Of a stretch of 64,000 bases of DNA, positions 32,137 through 43,500 are shown one piece after another. The first letter of the stretch is position 1; each line of letters opens with the position of its first letter. The notes under the pieces are model-generated. The model was given only the letters and a program-made list of their open reading frames with translations. It did not search any database and was not told the origin of the DNA. The position numbers and the translations under genes are program-made. The stretch is from Hypericum androsaemum (taxonomy: Eukaryota > Streptophyta > Magnoliopsida > Malpighiales > Hypericaceae): positions 18,861,912-18,925,911 of the forward strand of contig OZ023188.1 of the NCBI GenBank assembly GCA_963995505.1, given 5' to 3'.

Positions 32137-33034
32137 AGTAAATTAATAATAGGAAAAAATAATGAAGTATAGTCATAAATTAGTCGATTCAAAAAAATAT
32201 GTTGATACCGAGCAACTTCTAAGAAAAAAAGAACTCACTAGTCACTACTCCGATCTAAGGATGGTCACGGTTTCAAAACTTCGTTACATAATTGTCGGTT
32301 CCACGGTTATAAATATATATAACATAAAACGTAACAACCCTACAACGTTCCAAGATAACTCCTAAAACCACTGTTTACAGCGAAATTGGTGGTTATTTTT
32401 TGAAAAAAAATAAAAAAGTTATACAATTTAGCTTCAAAAGAATGAAAATCTTACCCTATTCTACGATTTCATTATTCCGGAGCTGCTAGTTTTACTATTT
32501 GCAGTTCAGCGATTCTAATAAACTCATGACAATTTTGTGAACCGTGATTCCAGTTATCTGAATCGCCGGTTCTTAAATCATTGCTTGAACTGTTCGATTA
32601 CTTAACAGGTCTACTCCGTCGGATCATAATAACAAAATGGAAACATATAAAACCATCCACATTCGTACCCTTTCTCAACCTAGGTCACGGAATAAACAAT
32701 TAATTTCTCTCTCATCCACATCACCACAGCCCAATTATCCTTTATTCTACCCACATCCGCAACCTGTCCCAACCTAGGTCACAGAATAAACAATTAATTT
32801 CTCTCTCATCCACATATTATCTACTTCATTTTTATTTATATAAAAATTATATTAAATATACGTATATATTTATTCTGTAATTAAGATAACAAGAAATTTT
32901 TTTTGGCCAAAGTAAAAAAAATTTATTTTTCTCGAAGTGGGAATACAAAATTAGAGAAAAATAATTAAAAGTACATAGAAATGTCTTAAATGATATATTA
33001 CAAATACGGAAGATGCAAATTACATAATACATAA
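32137..33034. other. Intergenic DNA with a dispersed 46-bp direct repeat
   Basis: The block aacctaggtcac(g/a)gaataaac... through ctctcatccacat occurs at about 32,679-32,727 and again at 32,771-32,816. No gene. It may include the left end of the Harbinger element, but no terminal inverted repeat could be defined. Confidence 0.5.
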
Positions 33035-34348
33035 TTAATTAGGATTGGCAAATTTTTGCCAAATATGCTCAATCAAGTCGCTTTTGATAGCACTATGAGC
33101 TTCTCTATTACGAAGGTTTTCCCTGGCAGTCATATAGGATGATAGGCTTCCGATGCGTTCAGTAGAGAACTGAAAAAGTTCTTCTTGTTCTTCATTTAGG
33201 AATTCTGTTGGATCATAATAATGGAGATATGTATCTCGTTCATCCTCTACTATCATATTGTGCAATATGATACAAGCCATCATAATTTTCCCAATGAAAT
33301 CCTTGTCCCAAAGAAGACATGGACGTCGAATGAATGCAAAACGAGCTTGTAGAACTCCAAATGCTCGCTCCACATCCTTTCTAGCAGCCTCTTGATGTTG
33401 AGCGAACAACTTGTGCTTTAGGGTCGACGGAGATGTAATTGACTTGACAAATGCAGCCCATGCAGGATATATCCCATCAGTGAGATAATAAGCCATATCA
33501 TTTTGGCGACCATTGACGATGTAACTCACTTTCGGTGCTCGACCTTCCAAGACATCAGTAAAAACAGGAGATCGGTCCAGTACATTAATATCATTGCACG
33601 TACCTGGTGTTCCAAAGAAATCATGTCATATCCATAAGTCATAGGATGTAACTGCCTCCAAAATGATTGTTGCCTTCCCACTCCTTCCTGCATATTGTCC
33701 AGCCCATGCAGTTGGACAATTTTTCTATTCCCAGTGCATGCAGTCAATACTGTCTATCATACCCGAAAATCCATGTTGTTCCCCGACATAGAGTAGTCTT
33801 GCCAAGTCTTGTTGGTTGGGCTTTCTCAGATACTCGGGACCGAAGCAAGAGATGACACCGTTAACGAACTTCACGAGAGCTTTTCTTGTTGTAGATTCAC
33901 CCATTCTCACATATTCGTCAACGACATCAGCTGATGTCCCATAAGCTAACACTCTCATTTCTGCTGTACATTTCTATAATGCTGAAAGATTTTGTCTACC
34001 TGCAGCATCTCATCTTTGTTGAAAATATTCATCTGAAGCACTCACCGCCTCCACAATACGAAAAAATAGTGGTCTGCGCATGCGAAACCTACGTCGGAAG
34101 GTTTCAGGTGGATACGTTGGCCTCTCTACAAAATAGTCATTCATCAAGCGCTCCTCACCAACCTGGCGTTCCCTATTGACAAATCGCCTTGGTGGTGGAG
34201 TCGTTTGCTGATTGGCAACGAGCATATCCTTGAGTATGTGATCAATTTGTTGATTCTGGTCACAGACTCGTGCCTCCCATTCATCAAATTCAATGGTGAA
34301 TGAATCACTTGAACTTGAACCAGAACTTGATCTAGAATTGAGAGACAT
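33035..34348 (-). pseudogene. PIF/Harbinger (HARBI1-like) nuclease, four in-frame stops
   Basis: A single 438-codon frame from MSLNSRSSSG to WQKFANPN is broken only by four stops: TGA after YFQQR, TAG before KCTAEM, TAG after CMHWE and TGA after LWI. It shows the DDE_Tnp_4 nuclease core: MIDSIDCMHW, NDINVLDRSPVF, YYLTDGIYP and RKDVERAFGVLQARF, with N-terminal FRRRFRM and LVKFVNGVI helices. There is no frameshift. Relative to conserved residues in relatives, each stop is explained by one C-to-T or G-to-A change. The partner Myb-like gene lies upstream on the same strand. The protein would excise and insert DNA at TTA/TAA targets, but this copy is dead. Confidence 0.88.
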
Positions 34349-34397
34349 TTGAAAGGATATTTGTGTATGTTTAAGTTTGATATTAATCCAAATATAT

Positions 34398-34727
34398 AGC
34401 TTCGGGACAAGTAGCATGTGGGAGGGACTGACATTGGATACCAAAGTTGAAGCGACATAAAATAGCTACGGGACAAGTAGCATGTGGGGGGGACTGACAT
34501 TGGATACCAAAGTTGAAGCGACATAAAATAGCTACGGGACAAGTAGCATGTGGGGGGGACTGACATTGGATACCAAAGTTGAAGCGACATAAAATAGCTG
34601 CGGGACAAGTAGCATGTGTGGGGGACTGACATTGGATACCAAAGTTGAAGCGACATAAAATAGCTACGGGACAAGTAGCATGTGGGGGGGACTGACATTG
34701 GATACCAAAGTTGAAGCGACATAAAAT
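34398..34727 (-). repeat. 66-bp minisatellite, five units, upstream of the nuclease gene
   Basis: Exactly five 66-bp units (330 bp) begin agctacgggacaag and end gcgacataaaat, nearly identical. They lie 50 bp upstream of the Harbinger nuclease start, between the element's two genes. The unit length is a multiple of three, so an artefactual minus frame repeats a 22-residue block five times. Confidence 0.92.
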
Positions 34728-34851
34728 TTAAAATAAGCACACATTACATAAAATAAACACAAATTACATAAAATATAAAATCAGCACACATTACATAAAA
34801 TAAGCACACATTACATAAAATAAGAACAAATTATATTACATAAGAATAAAT

Positions 34852-35925
34852 TCACATTCCAAACAAAACAGACATTAAGTAGCGCTTCATCGCTTCATCT
34901 TCTGGGGATAAGTGCTCTTTCGCAAGCAAAGTATTCAACATCACTTGATTCATCTCCATAGTCTTCATTTGAGCCTTTTTTTGTGCTCGCTCTGTTTTAT
35001 TTTGCTCTTTTTGTTGCTCGAGCTCTATTCGCTTCTTCATTAATTCAATTTCATTATCTCGGGTGATTCTTAAAGCACGAATTTATAAAGCAACTTCATC
35101 ACCTGCCTTACCTTTTCCTTTTCTTTTTTTGGCAGCCTCTCTACCCATAGGACGAGGAATTGATGATGATCCGCTGACTGGAGTTTCTGGGTTGGAGGGG
35201 ACTGAATATTCACCATCTTCAGTGGTCCTTGATCTTTTTGAGCTTCCACCACTTTCTACATGATCCTCTTCATTCTCTGGAGAGAAATTTGTTGAATCAA
35301 GATCTAGTTGTAGTTGCCACTTAGGATGTTTACACATAACTTCATTGAATACAGCCAAGTCACTAAACTTGTTGTTGTTGCTCTTCCCTGCATAAATTGT
35401 TTGTGCTTCGGTCTCAACATCAGCCATGCTCATTCCGCTTCTTTTCCGACTATATGCTTCCCTGTATGCACAAATCCACTTTTGTGCACTTGCATTAAGT
35501 CATTTGTAACGACCTTTCATAGATTCCATGTTTCTTTCGTGCATCTGTTCCGGATTTTCTATTTGAGCTTGATGGTATAAAGCACTCACTCGTGTCCAGA
35601 GCGAGGTACCCTTCTGATTTTTTCCTCGCTCCCTATCTTCGCTAATGTAGATGAAAGATGAAATTAGGACAGTGTCTTCCTTAACACTCCAAATAGTTGA
35701 CGACCCTTTTCCAGGTTTTTTGTTGCCAGCCACATCGTGAGCCAAATTTTGTAGAATATTTGGTGGGCTACGGTGTTCATATATCGAAATTTGGGAAAGA
35801 TTTGGTGATAACTGGGAGTAAAAAAAAGATTCAGAGTTCGGATTGTCTTCGGAAGTTGGAAAAGATGAAGGATTATAAGATCCAAATGGTTGAAAATTTA
35901 GAAAATTAGGATCATTTGGATCCAT
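34852..35925 (-). pseudogene. PIF/Harbinger Myb-like ORF1 protein, two in-frame stops
   Basis: A 358-codon frame runs from MDPNDPNFLNFQPFGSY to RYLMSVLFGM. Residues about 75-150 form a SANT/Myb-like trihelix (WSVKEDTVLISSFI, SLWTRVSALYHQ, MKGRYK, stop, LNASAQKW). The C-terminal part is a charged Lys/Glu helix, typical of the No-apical-meristem-associated proteins that Harbinger elements encode as nuclear-import and DNA-binding partner of the nuclease. The stops are TGA at 35,500-35,502 and TAA at 35,083-35,085, both explained by single C:G to T:A changes. 34,740-34,850 between it and the minisatellite is acattacataaaataagcac-type AT repeats. Confidence 0.82.
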
Positions 35926-36183
35926 AATAGAAATAATATAACAAGAAAATATGTGTGTAAAAGTAGAGAGAATTTGAGATTGTGTGTGAAAATATGTTAG
36001 TGTTGGACTCTATTTATAAAGATTTGAAAAATACAAATTTTTATATAAATTATAATTATTTCTTATCACAGATAATTTTAAAAAAATTTAACCACATTAA
36101 TAATATCCAAAAAATTTATTTATACGAATAATATTGTACCAAGTGTAACTAACTAGATAGAAAAGTAAAAAAAAACAAGGGTC

Positions 36184-36262
36184 GAGGGCGAGGGCGAGGG
36201 CGAGGGCGAGGGGGCGAATTTCGCCCCCGCTTTATTTGAGGGCATCGCCCCTTTTCCTTTTT
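36184..36262. repeat. GAGGGC hexanucleotide run and 19-bp hairpin
   Basis: Four to five GAGGGC units (36,184-36,209) are followed by GGGGGCGAATTTCGCCCCC (36210-36228), a perfect 9-bp-arm hairpin, and then gagggcatcgcccc. It may be the right terminal region of the Harbinger element. 35,926-36,180 before it is AT-rich promoter-like DNA of the Myb-like gene. Confidence 0.6.
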
Positions 36263-36920
36263 GATTTTTTTTAAATCTTATGTGGCCCGGGTCGGGGCTT
36301 TAAAAAGACGTGAATGCGCCTGGTCTAAGGAACCCAACTGGGGGAATAACCATACTTATCACTTTGTATGTCGGAATTCTCACGCCGGTAGCAATCCCGT
36401 ATCCTTGAAGCGATTGATTTGGGGGATTGACGTCGTAATTGGGAACCCAATTTCCCGTCTCAACCGGGACACAATCATACCAACCTTATCTTTGTCAATG
36501 AAAGGTGTAGGGCCCACTTAGTAAATCCGCCTCCGACCAAAAAGCGGGCCCCAAACCTCATTTATGGGCCCTCCCTAGTGGGCCCAGGATCCCACTCGGG
36601 TTTAACAATGACACGGGTGCGGCTTCCCGGTCGCAAGGCATGGCGGGGACCGGTGGCGCGTGGGGCGTCACCCGGTATCCAACGGCTCGTGTCGTTGGAT
36701 ACCGGGTTGTCTCATTGTAAGGTGGGTACCAGTTTTGATCATCTCCCCTTTGACCTTTGGTTGAAATCGTCAGGGTCAAGCGACCCTACTACGACAATAG
36801 AAAGAAAGCACTGGGGCGTACACGATAAATTGGTGACTACTAATGTCAGAATTTATAGTAGCGATATTTTTGTCCTCTTTTTTATGATGAAATCAGATCT
36901 TTATTTTTATTTTTAAAAAA
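36263..36920. other. GC-rich block of unknown nature with a strong hairpin
   Basis: About 36,290-36,830 is distinctly richer in G and C than its surroundings. It contains a perfect 14-bp inverted repeat CCCGGTATCCAACG (36671-36684) / CGTTGGATACCGGG (36693-36706) with an 8-nt loop. Frames of 70-112 codons occur on both strands without recognisable domains. It may be a decayed transposon or transferred DNA; no call is made. Confidence 0.45.
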
Positions 36921-38655
36921 TAAGAATTTGGGTAAGATTAGGATCGACCTGCATGTCCAAAGTATTTAAAAAAATCTACCTTAGAAAAATTGAACCACAT
37001 AATGTAAGTTAATATATAATCACATTATATCAATCATAATTATTTAAACTATTAGTAATTAAATCAAAGTGCAATTTATTTTAACTTATAAGTGAATAAA
37101 CAAATTTCCTAGATACTAAAAAACAAGTAATAAACTTGATACATGATAAATATCTCATGTCCACACATTTAAGCAAATAGAAAGAAATCACATGGTCAAA
37201 TTTTTTTGTGATAAGTTTATCTATTTTGAACTAGTTAAAAAAGTTCTCCACATTCGTAAAACAAAATTACATGTCCTAACTTCGAATCGTTGCAATGACG
37301 CTAATCATCAGTGGATACCATCTTCGTCTTCGGATCATAGTTTTAATTAATTTAATCTCATTCTCCTCGGACATGAGGATGGAGACAATCTGTTAACGTT
37401 ACAATGATGAATTATTATAATCAACATAATTAACGAGGAATGCGGTGGAAGACAGAATTAGTCCTTTTCCGGTTTCGAGGAAATGATGGCCCGTCTGCCG
37501 CGGAAAAGAAAAGGCGCGGGGAGCAGCGGTTATCATTCTGACCATCCCCTTATGTTCAGTAAATTGTGAAGGATCAAGTCATATTGGAACAGAATTATTG
37601 TACTATTTAGCCACTTCCATAATTAACATATTCAACGTTTTCTAGCACGGTAAATTAATGGAAACCAAAGTTCAGACCACTAGTCTCCTCATCTTCCATA
37701 AGTTTGCCTAAGCAGCTTTTACTTATCCCTGAAAATGAATTTTATTTTTTTATTTAAATAATTATTATGTTCGAACTACATGATATTCAAATAATGACTA
37801 CTACACCCAGCATTTCCAATGCATCATCTTTAGAGCAGCAACGGCACGTTCCTCTCTGTACTCTCGAGGACTGGGGGGCTGGGGCACCCCAAATATTGAT
37901 ATCTTGACCACCAATAAAATATCCCCGAGAATGTGAGATGATTCGAATCCCTCGTGCATCCACTTCTTTTATATTTTACCGAATATCCAACCGCATTAAA
38001 CAATCTCATGTTTGGGCATTACGAATCAGGATCCAGTGCATCCATTCACATATAGAGTCGACTCATTTCAAAATCATTAACATTCATCATCTCCCCATAT
38101 CCGATATTTAAAAAAATATCGAATATTGGCACAAGTAATAAATAACTTGAATAAATATAAAAGACAGGCATGAGCTACAATAAATAATTTCCATCGCTGC
38201 CATGTCTCTATTTTCAATGATGGGCATTGTCCTTTTTATGGGCCAGATCTTTCTGTCCCGTGTTCAAAGAACAAACAAAACCGTATAAGACATGGAAGAG
38301 TTGGTTTGCTATCTTTGAGGCACTAATTGAATGCAAGAGGCGCCGAGGACGGTAGATGTGTGATTTCCCTCGCACAACTAATAAAAACCAGCCAACATAT
38401 AAATCAACCAGTATGGGCTAGTATAACTCAAAGAAGTTTTTTTTAATTAAACCCTGAAAATACGAATGTGTTGACATGAGATTAATATAACTTAATCAGA
38501 ATTTTCGAGTTTATACCTGAAAACACAACCTTTGTTAAAATGTAGTACACATTTATTTATCATATCTGGAGTCATGGATTACTCTATCGCAGGATGTACT
38601 AGAAAAGTTATTAAAAAGTGAAGATCGTGCACGCTCGTTAGAGTACTTTTTTATA
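36921..38655. other. AT-rich intergenic DNA, nothing recognised
   Basis: No open frame longer than about 70 codons, no repeats of note and no recognisable element ends were seen. Confidence 0.5.
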
Positions 38656-38849
38656 GGGAAAAGTCCACTTAAGTACCCTGTAGTATCCCGAAAAATCACG
38701 TCAGTACCCTGTGGTTTAAAACGTATCAATTGAGTCAAACTTGTTCCAATTAAAATCAAGTAGAGGCCCGGGCAGCTGCCCAGATCCTACCCGACCTGCC
38801 CGAAACCTGCCCGGCCAACTTAACGTGCCACATCATCAAAACTGATGAC

Positions 38850-38884
38850 ATGGCAGTCTCTCTCTCTCCCCTCCTTCCCCTCTC

Positions 38885-38953
<69 letters not shown>

Positions 38954-39317
38954 GTCGTCGTCCCAAAAACCCACCCCGAGCGCCCCCGCTGCTACTCATG
39001 TATCATCCCCGCCGACGGTGACTAATTCGGTGGCCACTCCCCCGCCCGCTGCCACTCCGGCCAGCTCCCCACCGGCCACAGCCCCAGTGAGCTCCCCACC
39101 GTCTGTGGCTCCCACCGTGGCCACTCCCGTTCCTTCCCCAGCTCTGGTCGCCACCCCCGCCATTGCTCCGGCGAGCTCTCCCCCTGCTCCTGCCATTGCT
39201 CCCGCCGTCGGTTCTCCGACACCATCCTCGAGCAAGGAGAAGAGCGAATCCCTACCCGACGCCGTCCAAATTAACCCAACGTCCTCAACACTGTCCAAAT
39301 TAACCCAACGCCGTTGA
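38850..39317 (+). pseudogene. Arabinogalactan-protein-like coding fragment
   Basis: The 155-codon frame reads MAVSLSPLLPL, then a run of about 27 Ser from the (TCA)n repeat, then Pro/Ala/Ser/Thr-rich SSPPTVTNSVATPPPAATP and SPPATAPVSSPPSVAPTVA, as in classical AGPs. No cleavable hydrophobic signal and no GPI anchor signal follow; the end is KLTQRR. It lies in a MULE-like fragment, so a captured or decayed AGP gene piece is more likely than a working gene. Confidence 0.45.
38886..38954. repeat. (TCA)n microsatellite
   Basis: About 22 uninterrupted TCA/ATC units, followed by three TCG units. It encodes poly-Ser on plus and poly-Asp on minus, depending on frame. Confidence 0.95.
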
Positions 39318-39690
39318 CAGAGGAAGAAGAAAGGGGAAGAGGAGAGAGATGGGGGAAGAAGAAAGGGGAAGGGGAGAGAGATGGGTCGTTGCCTCCTCCT
39401 CCATCAACCCCGAGAAGGCAGGGTTCTCGGGGTGCGGCATCGTTTGGGTGATCCCCGCGCCTCCTCCTCGGTTTATATAGGACCGTAGCCCTAGACGGCG
39501 CTGAAGGTCGGTCCGGAGGGTTGGCCGAGAGGGCCTTCTTCCTCGAGAGCACATCGGAGAGAGAGAGAGGAGGAGGAGAAGGAACGAAGAGAGAGAGAGG
39601 AGAGGGATGATGGGTTTTTAAAATAATTTGTCCACGTGGCGCCACGTCATCAATAAAGGGTATAGTATTTTTCATGACACAAACCGCCGA

Positions 39691-40538
39691 CACTCAAATC
39701 ACTCGCTAGGTCCAAAGTGCAACTTCTTTGTCTACATCTGGACCGTAAAAGCCCATTTGAACTAGAGGCGAAAGCCCGGAGTAGCTCTGGTCGCTGGTCC
39801 TATCTAACAAAAAAACATGGCCCAGACGAAGGAACAAGAAAACGCTCTCTACATGCAAATTGCTGATACGAAAATGCTGCTAACAAGAAGGAAATGATCA
39901 GGAACAGAATAGTAAGCTCGTATACACGCAATTCTACATGACTGGCCTACGTAAATTGGAATTTTCGGAAACAGCTTCGGCGTTTGGGGAGGCGACTAAA
40001 CGATGATGGCTGTGATGAAATTTTGCCCAGAAAAGTGCCCACGAAAGGAACAGTGATTATATTTACGCATGAGCTCGTCATGGAAGGAGGACCGGGAAGA
40101 AAACTTGTTAAGGAAAGGTAAAACAATGAACCTGTAGAATCTCCCTGCAAGATATCAAACACAATAGCGTTTCAGCCAAGGGAAGGCGGGTAACTGTTGC
40201 AGTTAACTAACGAGAGATGTCACTCGACTCGACCTCTCAGCCTCTTCACCACGACTAACCCGATTTCCTAAAGCAACAATAGAGAGCTTCCTCTCATAAA
40301 AGTGACCATTGAATATATCATTTTTTATCCATGTTCAGTATCTTTTAACATGACTGGAAACAAGTTCATGACATAGATTTTCACTTTATCAAGGCTTTCT
40401 GCTGATATCAAGTGACAGATACGACACATTTGGAACTGACGAAAATGATTTTGAGTGCCCAAACTTCAAAATCGATTCAAGAGCATCAGATTATCTTCTG
40501 TTTTTTAGGAAGTACCTGGTCGACGAAAACAATTTTGA
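39691..40538. other. 3' flank of the plastid GPAT gene
   Basis: Contains the presumed 3' UTR of the minus-strand GPAT gene just below 40,539. No other coding unit recognised. Confidence 0.5.
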
Positions 40539-43500
40539 CTACTTCCAAGGTTGTGATAAAGAGACTGTTTGAGTTGACGCCTCCACTCTTTTTTTCCCAA
40601 GTATAGCAGAATTGAGCACATTGTATTGGTCCAACACAGAATCATATAGCGCCCTCGAGAAAGACTCCTTCGCCTGTTCCAGATCAGAGAAAGTGTGATG
40701 CAACTTAGATATTCTGCTCTTTAGAGTGCAACACTGGCAGAGTAAGAGGCCCAGATAGAACACACTAAAATGAAATAGCTACATCAGCAGATAAGTAATC
40801 TTGGTTGGTCTTCATGGGCAGAAAGGCAAAGGCGCAAGAATGATTCCGTAGTCTCATTTTTTACCAACCTCTTCAGGTTTCTTACAAGCAGCAGCAATTT
40901 TCTGGGAGCTGATTTCAGGTGCAACTGACAACCCAACACCAGCAAAGGAAATCAATCGCTTCTCACCAATAGCCTTCTCGACCTGAAAGTCGGCCACAAA
41001 TCAGAACAGAAAAGATAATCCGGGAGGAAAAGTTGTGGCAGACAGGTAAAACAGATCTGACCTGTGCTGGAGGGGGCATGATGTCGTGGCATAAGAGTGC
41101 CATTGGATAAAAGTGCGAAGGAGCATCAGAATGTTCAGAGAGCCTTCTTAAGTTGTCCACTGAAGAAGCTTCGAAAGTTGCCTGCCCTTCTTAAATGTCA
41201 GTATGAACAAGAACAGAACTCATGGCAAAAACCCTAAACAGGCTCAGTAATTCAATACTGCAGCTTCTCTTCAACTCAAGTACTAAATATAGATTCACCA
41301 TCACCAACTGTGAGAAGACGCTAATGGAAACAGCAACATCATTCAAACAATTCCAACACCCCAAGTCCAAGCCCTGCCAAGCTTCAACCAGGTTCCACAG
41401 TTTTACTAATAAAAACCCATGAACCATGGAACTCAGAGTTGGTATTAGTGCACAGAATAGTGAATTCTTCGTGTTTCCAAAAGGGTATCTGACCAACTAC
41501 ATAGAAGTGATGTTAAGTGCCTACAGGCCAGCTAAATAGAAGCGAATCATATGAACTTTAAGTGCAACCTAATACTGTCCGTCTCTTAGAAAATTCTACT
41601 CAAGCATACTGCGCTTTCAGGTGCCAAGACCTACTACATGAAACTCAACTTCTAAAGAAGCTATTCTCGAGTATATATCATTGCCCAAAAGCAAAGTACT
41701 ACAAAAATTCATGATTATGCATGAGCCACTGATGAGTGTATCAATATGGCGATATAGTTATAAGCGTGTCTGAAGGATGGTCATTCAAAGAGGACAAATC
41801 AGTCATTTCTAGACACTCGTTCTAAAAGAAAGAGCAAATATCAGATTTCTAATTGATTCTGATTTTAGCATGGAAAAGATGCAAACTTACTGGATACCAT
41901 TTCCCTGTTAGAGGATCAGGGCGATCTCTACCACCACTTGGTGCAATCCACAGAGTTTTAGAGCCAGCCCTGGAAAAACAATAGATTAAGAATGTCCACG
42001 GCTCCATGCTAGCTACAGCACAAACGTTTGGACAATTCACATTCAAAGGACAAAAAAACACACTACTTCAAGAACAAGAGCAAAGTGTAACACCTCGGCA
42101 ATTTTTTGTGGTGGGCCCATATCCGCATTCCTCAACAAGGATAACTCGTTTAATTAACATAACAAGGAAACTGGTTTATTAACATAACTTGCTTTTTCAT
42201 TTTTCCTAAAAGATGAAGCCAAGACATTCATGTCTTGTGCAGGCTCTCTCTTAATAGTCAAAGTTATAGAAACCAGTTGGAACCCATTCTCTCTCTTATG
42301 GATTCAGCCCTAAAACACTCTGACCTATATAATAACAACTAGGATTTTGCCTTAGGCAGCGGTAGGAGTCATGAAGGTACCTGAAAAGCATACCCATCTC
42401 CTTCAAACTTCTAATATTTGCTTTTTTCTTCATCTCAGCAAGCTCAGGGACATCAAACATATGCTTTTTTGAGTAGACACATATAAGATTCCTGGAATAT
42501 GTGATGTCAATTAGTATTTGTTTTTCAACTATCAAGAAGCACGTTGCAGCACAATGATATGTGATCAGAAGTTCATTAAGGAGACAACAACCTTCCAATG
42601 CTGAATGGCTTGCAAAGAGGATCTGTAATTACTCTATCCCCTGCTACATAGATCTGCAAGCACACATTAAATTTGGTCCGTTTATCATATCTAAAATAGC
42701 AGATAGTCCTTAAAGTAGACTCACGAGTAATATAAAACAGTTACCAAGTTCTCTGCAATATATGGGTGTGTTCTTTCGAGCAGAAGGGCAATGACAGCTG
42801 GATCTGCCTCAGTTTGGTGGTTTGAAATCAACACAATATTGTGGCCCTGCAATTAGTCGTGCTTGAGTAACTCACTAGTCTTCACCATGTTATAATTTGT
42901 ACCATCTTGAGGGCATTTTAATGTAATATTTTGTTATCAGATTGGATCCACAATAGTGAGAGTTTATTCAAATAATTTCAAACAAGCTTTCCTCACATTT
43001 AATGAGGAAAACCACCCCGTTCTTAAGTCCATTGGTCTGGAATCAACAAAAAGATACTGACACAACTCATTTTATGGAAACAACCAACATTAACTAAGTC
43101 CATTGCCTAAGAACATAGCAAACTGCTTCTCTCACAAGATTCAGTGGCTGGCATAACTACCTTCTTAAGCTTTTCTTCCAGTTCATTGAAAAGATCGATA
43201 TTGCTGACATAAGAGTTTCTGCAATCAGTCAGGTGAAGATAAGAATGAGGGAGAACTAAATCTTGGTAATGACAAGCGAATATATGCCAATTGAAAGGAA
43301 ACCTCTAGATGCGGAAATTTTTTTGAACTCCGCCTATATACTGGCTGGTCAAACGGAGCACCCCCATGCTTATGTAGAACAACATAACAGGAGAAAGTAC
43401 ACGCAAGAAAACAAATATCTTCAACTCACCCAAAATCAATCAGAGGACGGATGTAATTCTGTCCAAAGGTATAGTAGTCAAACGGCTCTCTCAGTGCTTT

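Larger units (their letters stand above)
38656..39690. mobile_element. MULE-like fragment with captured sequence (right end not found)
   Basis: It starts GGGAAAAGTCCACTTAAGTACCCTG-like, the same type of terminus as the MITE at 62,353 (ggaaaagtttactaaagtaccctg). The interior is GC-rich and carries an AGP-like coding piece, then an agaggaagaagaaagg repeat pair (39,320-39,380). No inverted counterpart of the start was found, so the element is one-sided or truncated. Confidence 0.4.

Noticed and set aside
34398..34727. CRISPR-like or protein-repeat array
   Set aside because: Units are contiguous 66-bp tandem copies without spacers, in a plant transposon; the repeat protein frame is a by-product of unit length.
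36290..36830. Organellar insertion (NUPT/NUMT)
   Set aside because: I recognised no plastid or mitochondrial gene, rRNA or tRNA in it; only a search could decide.
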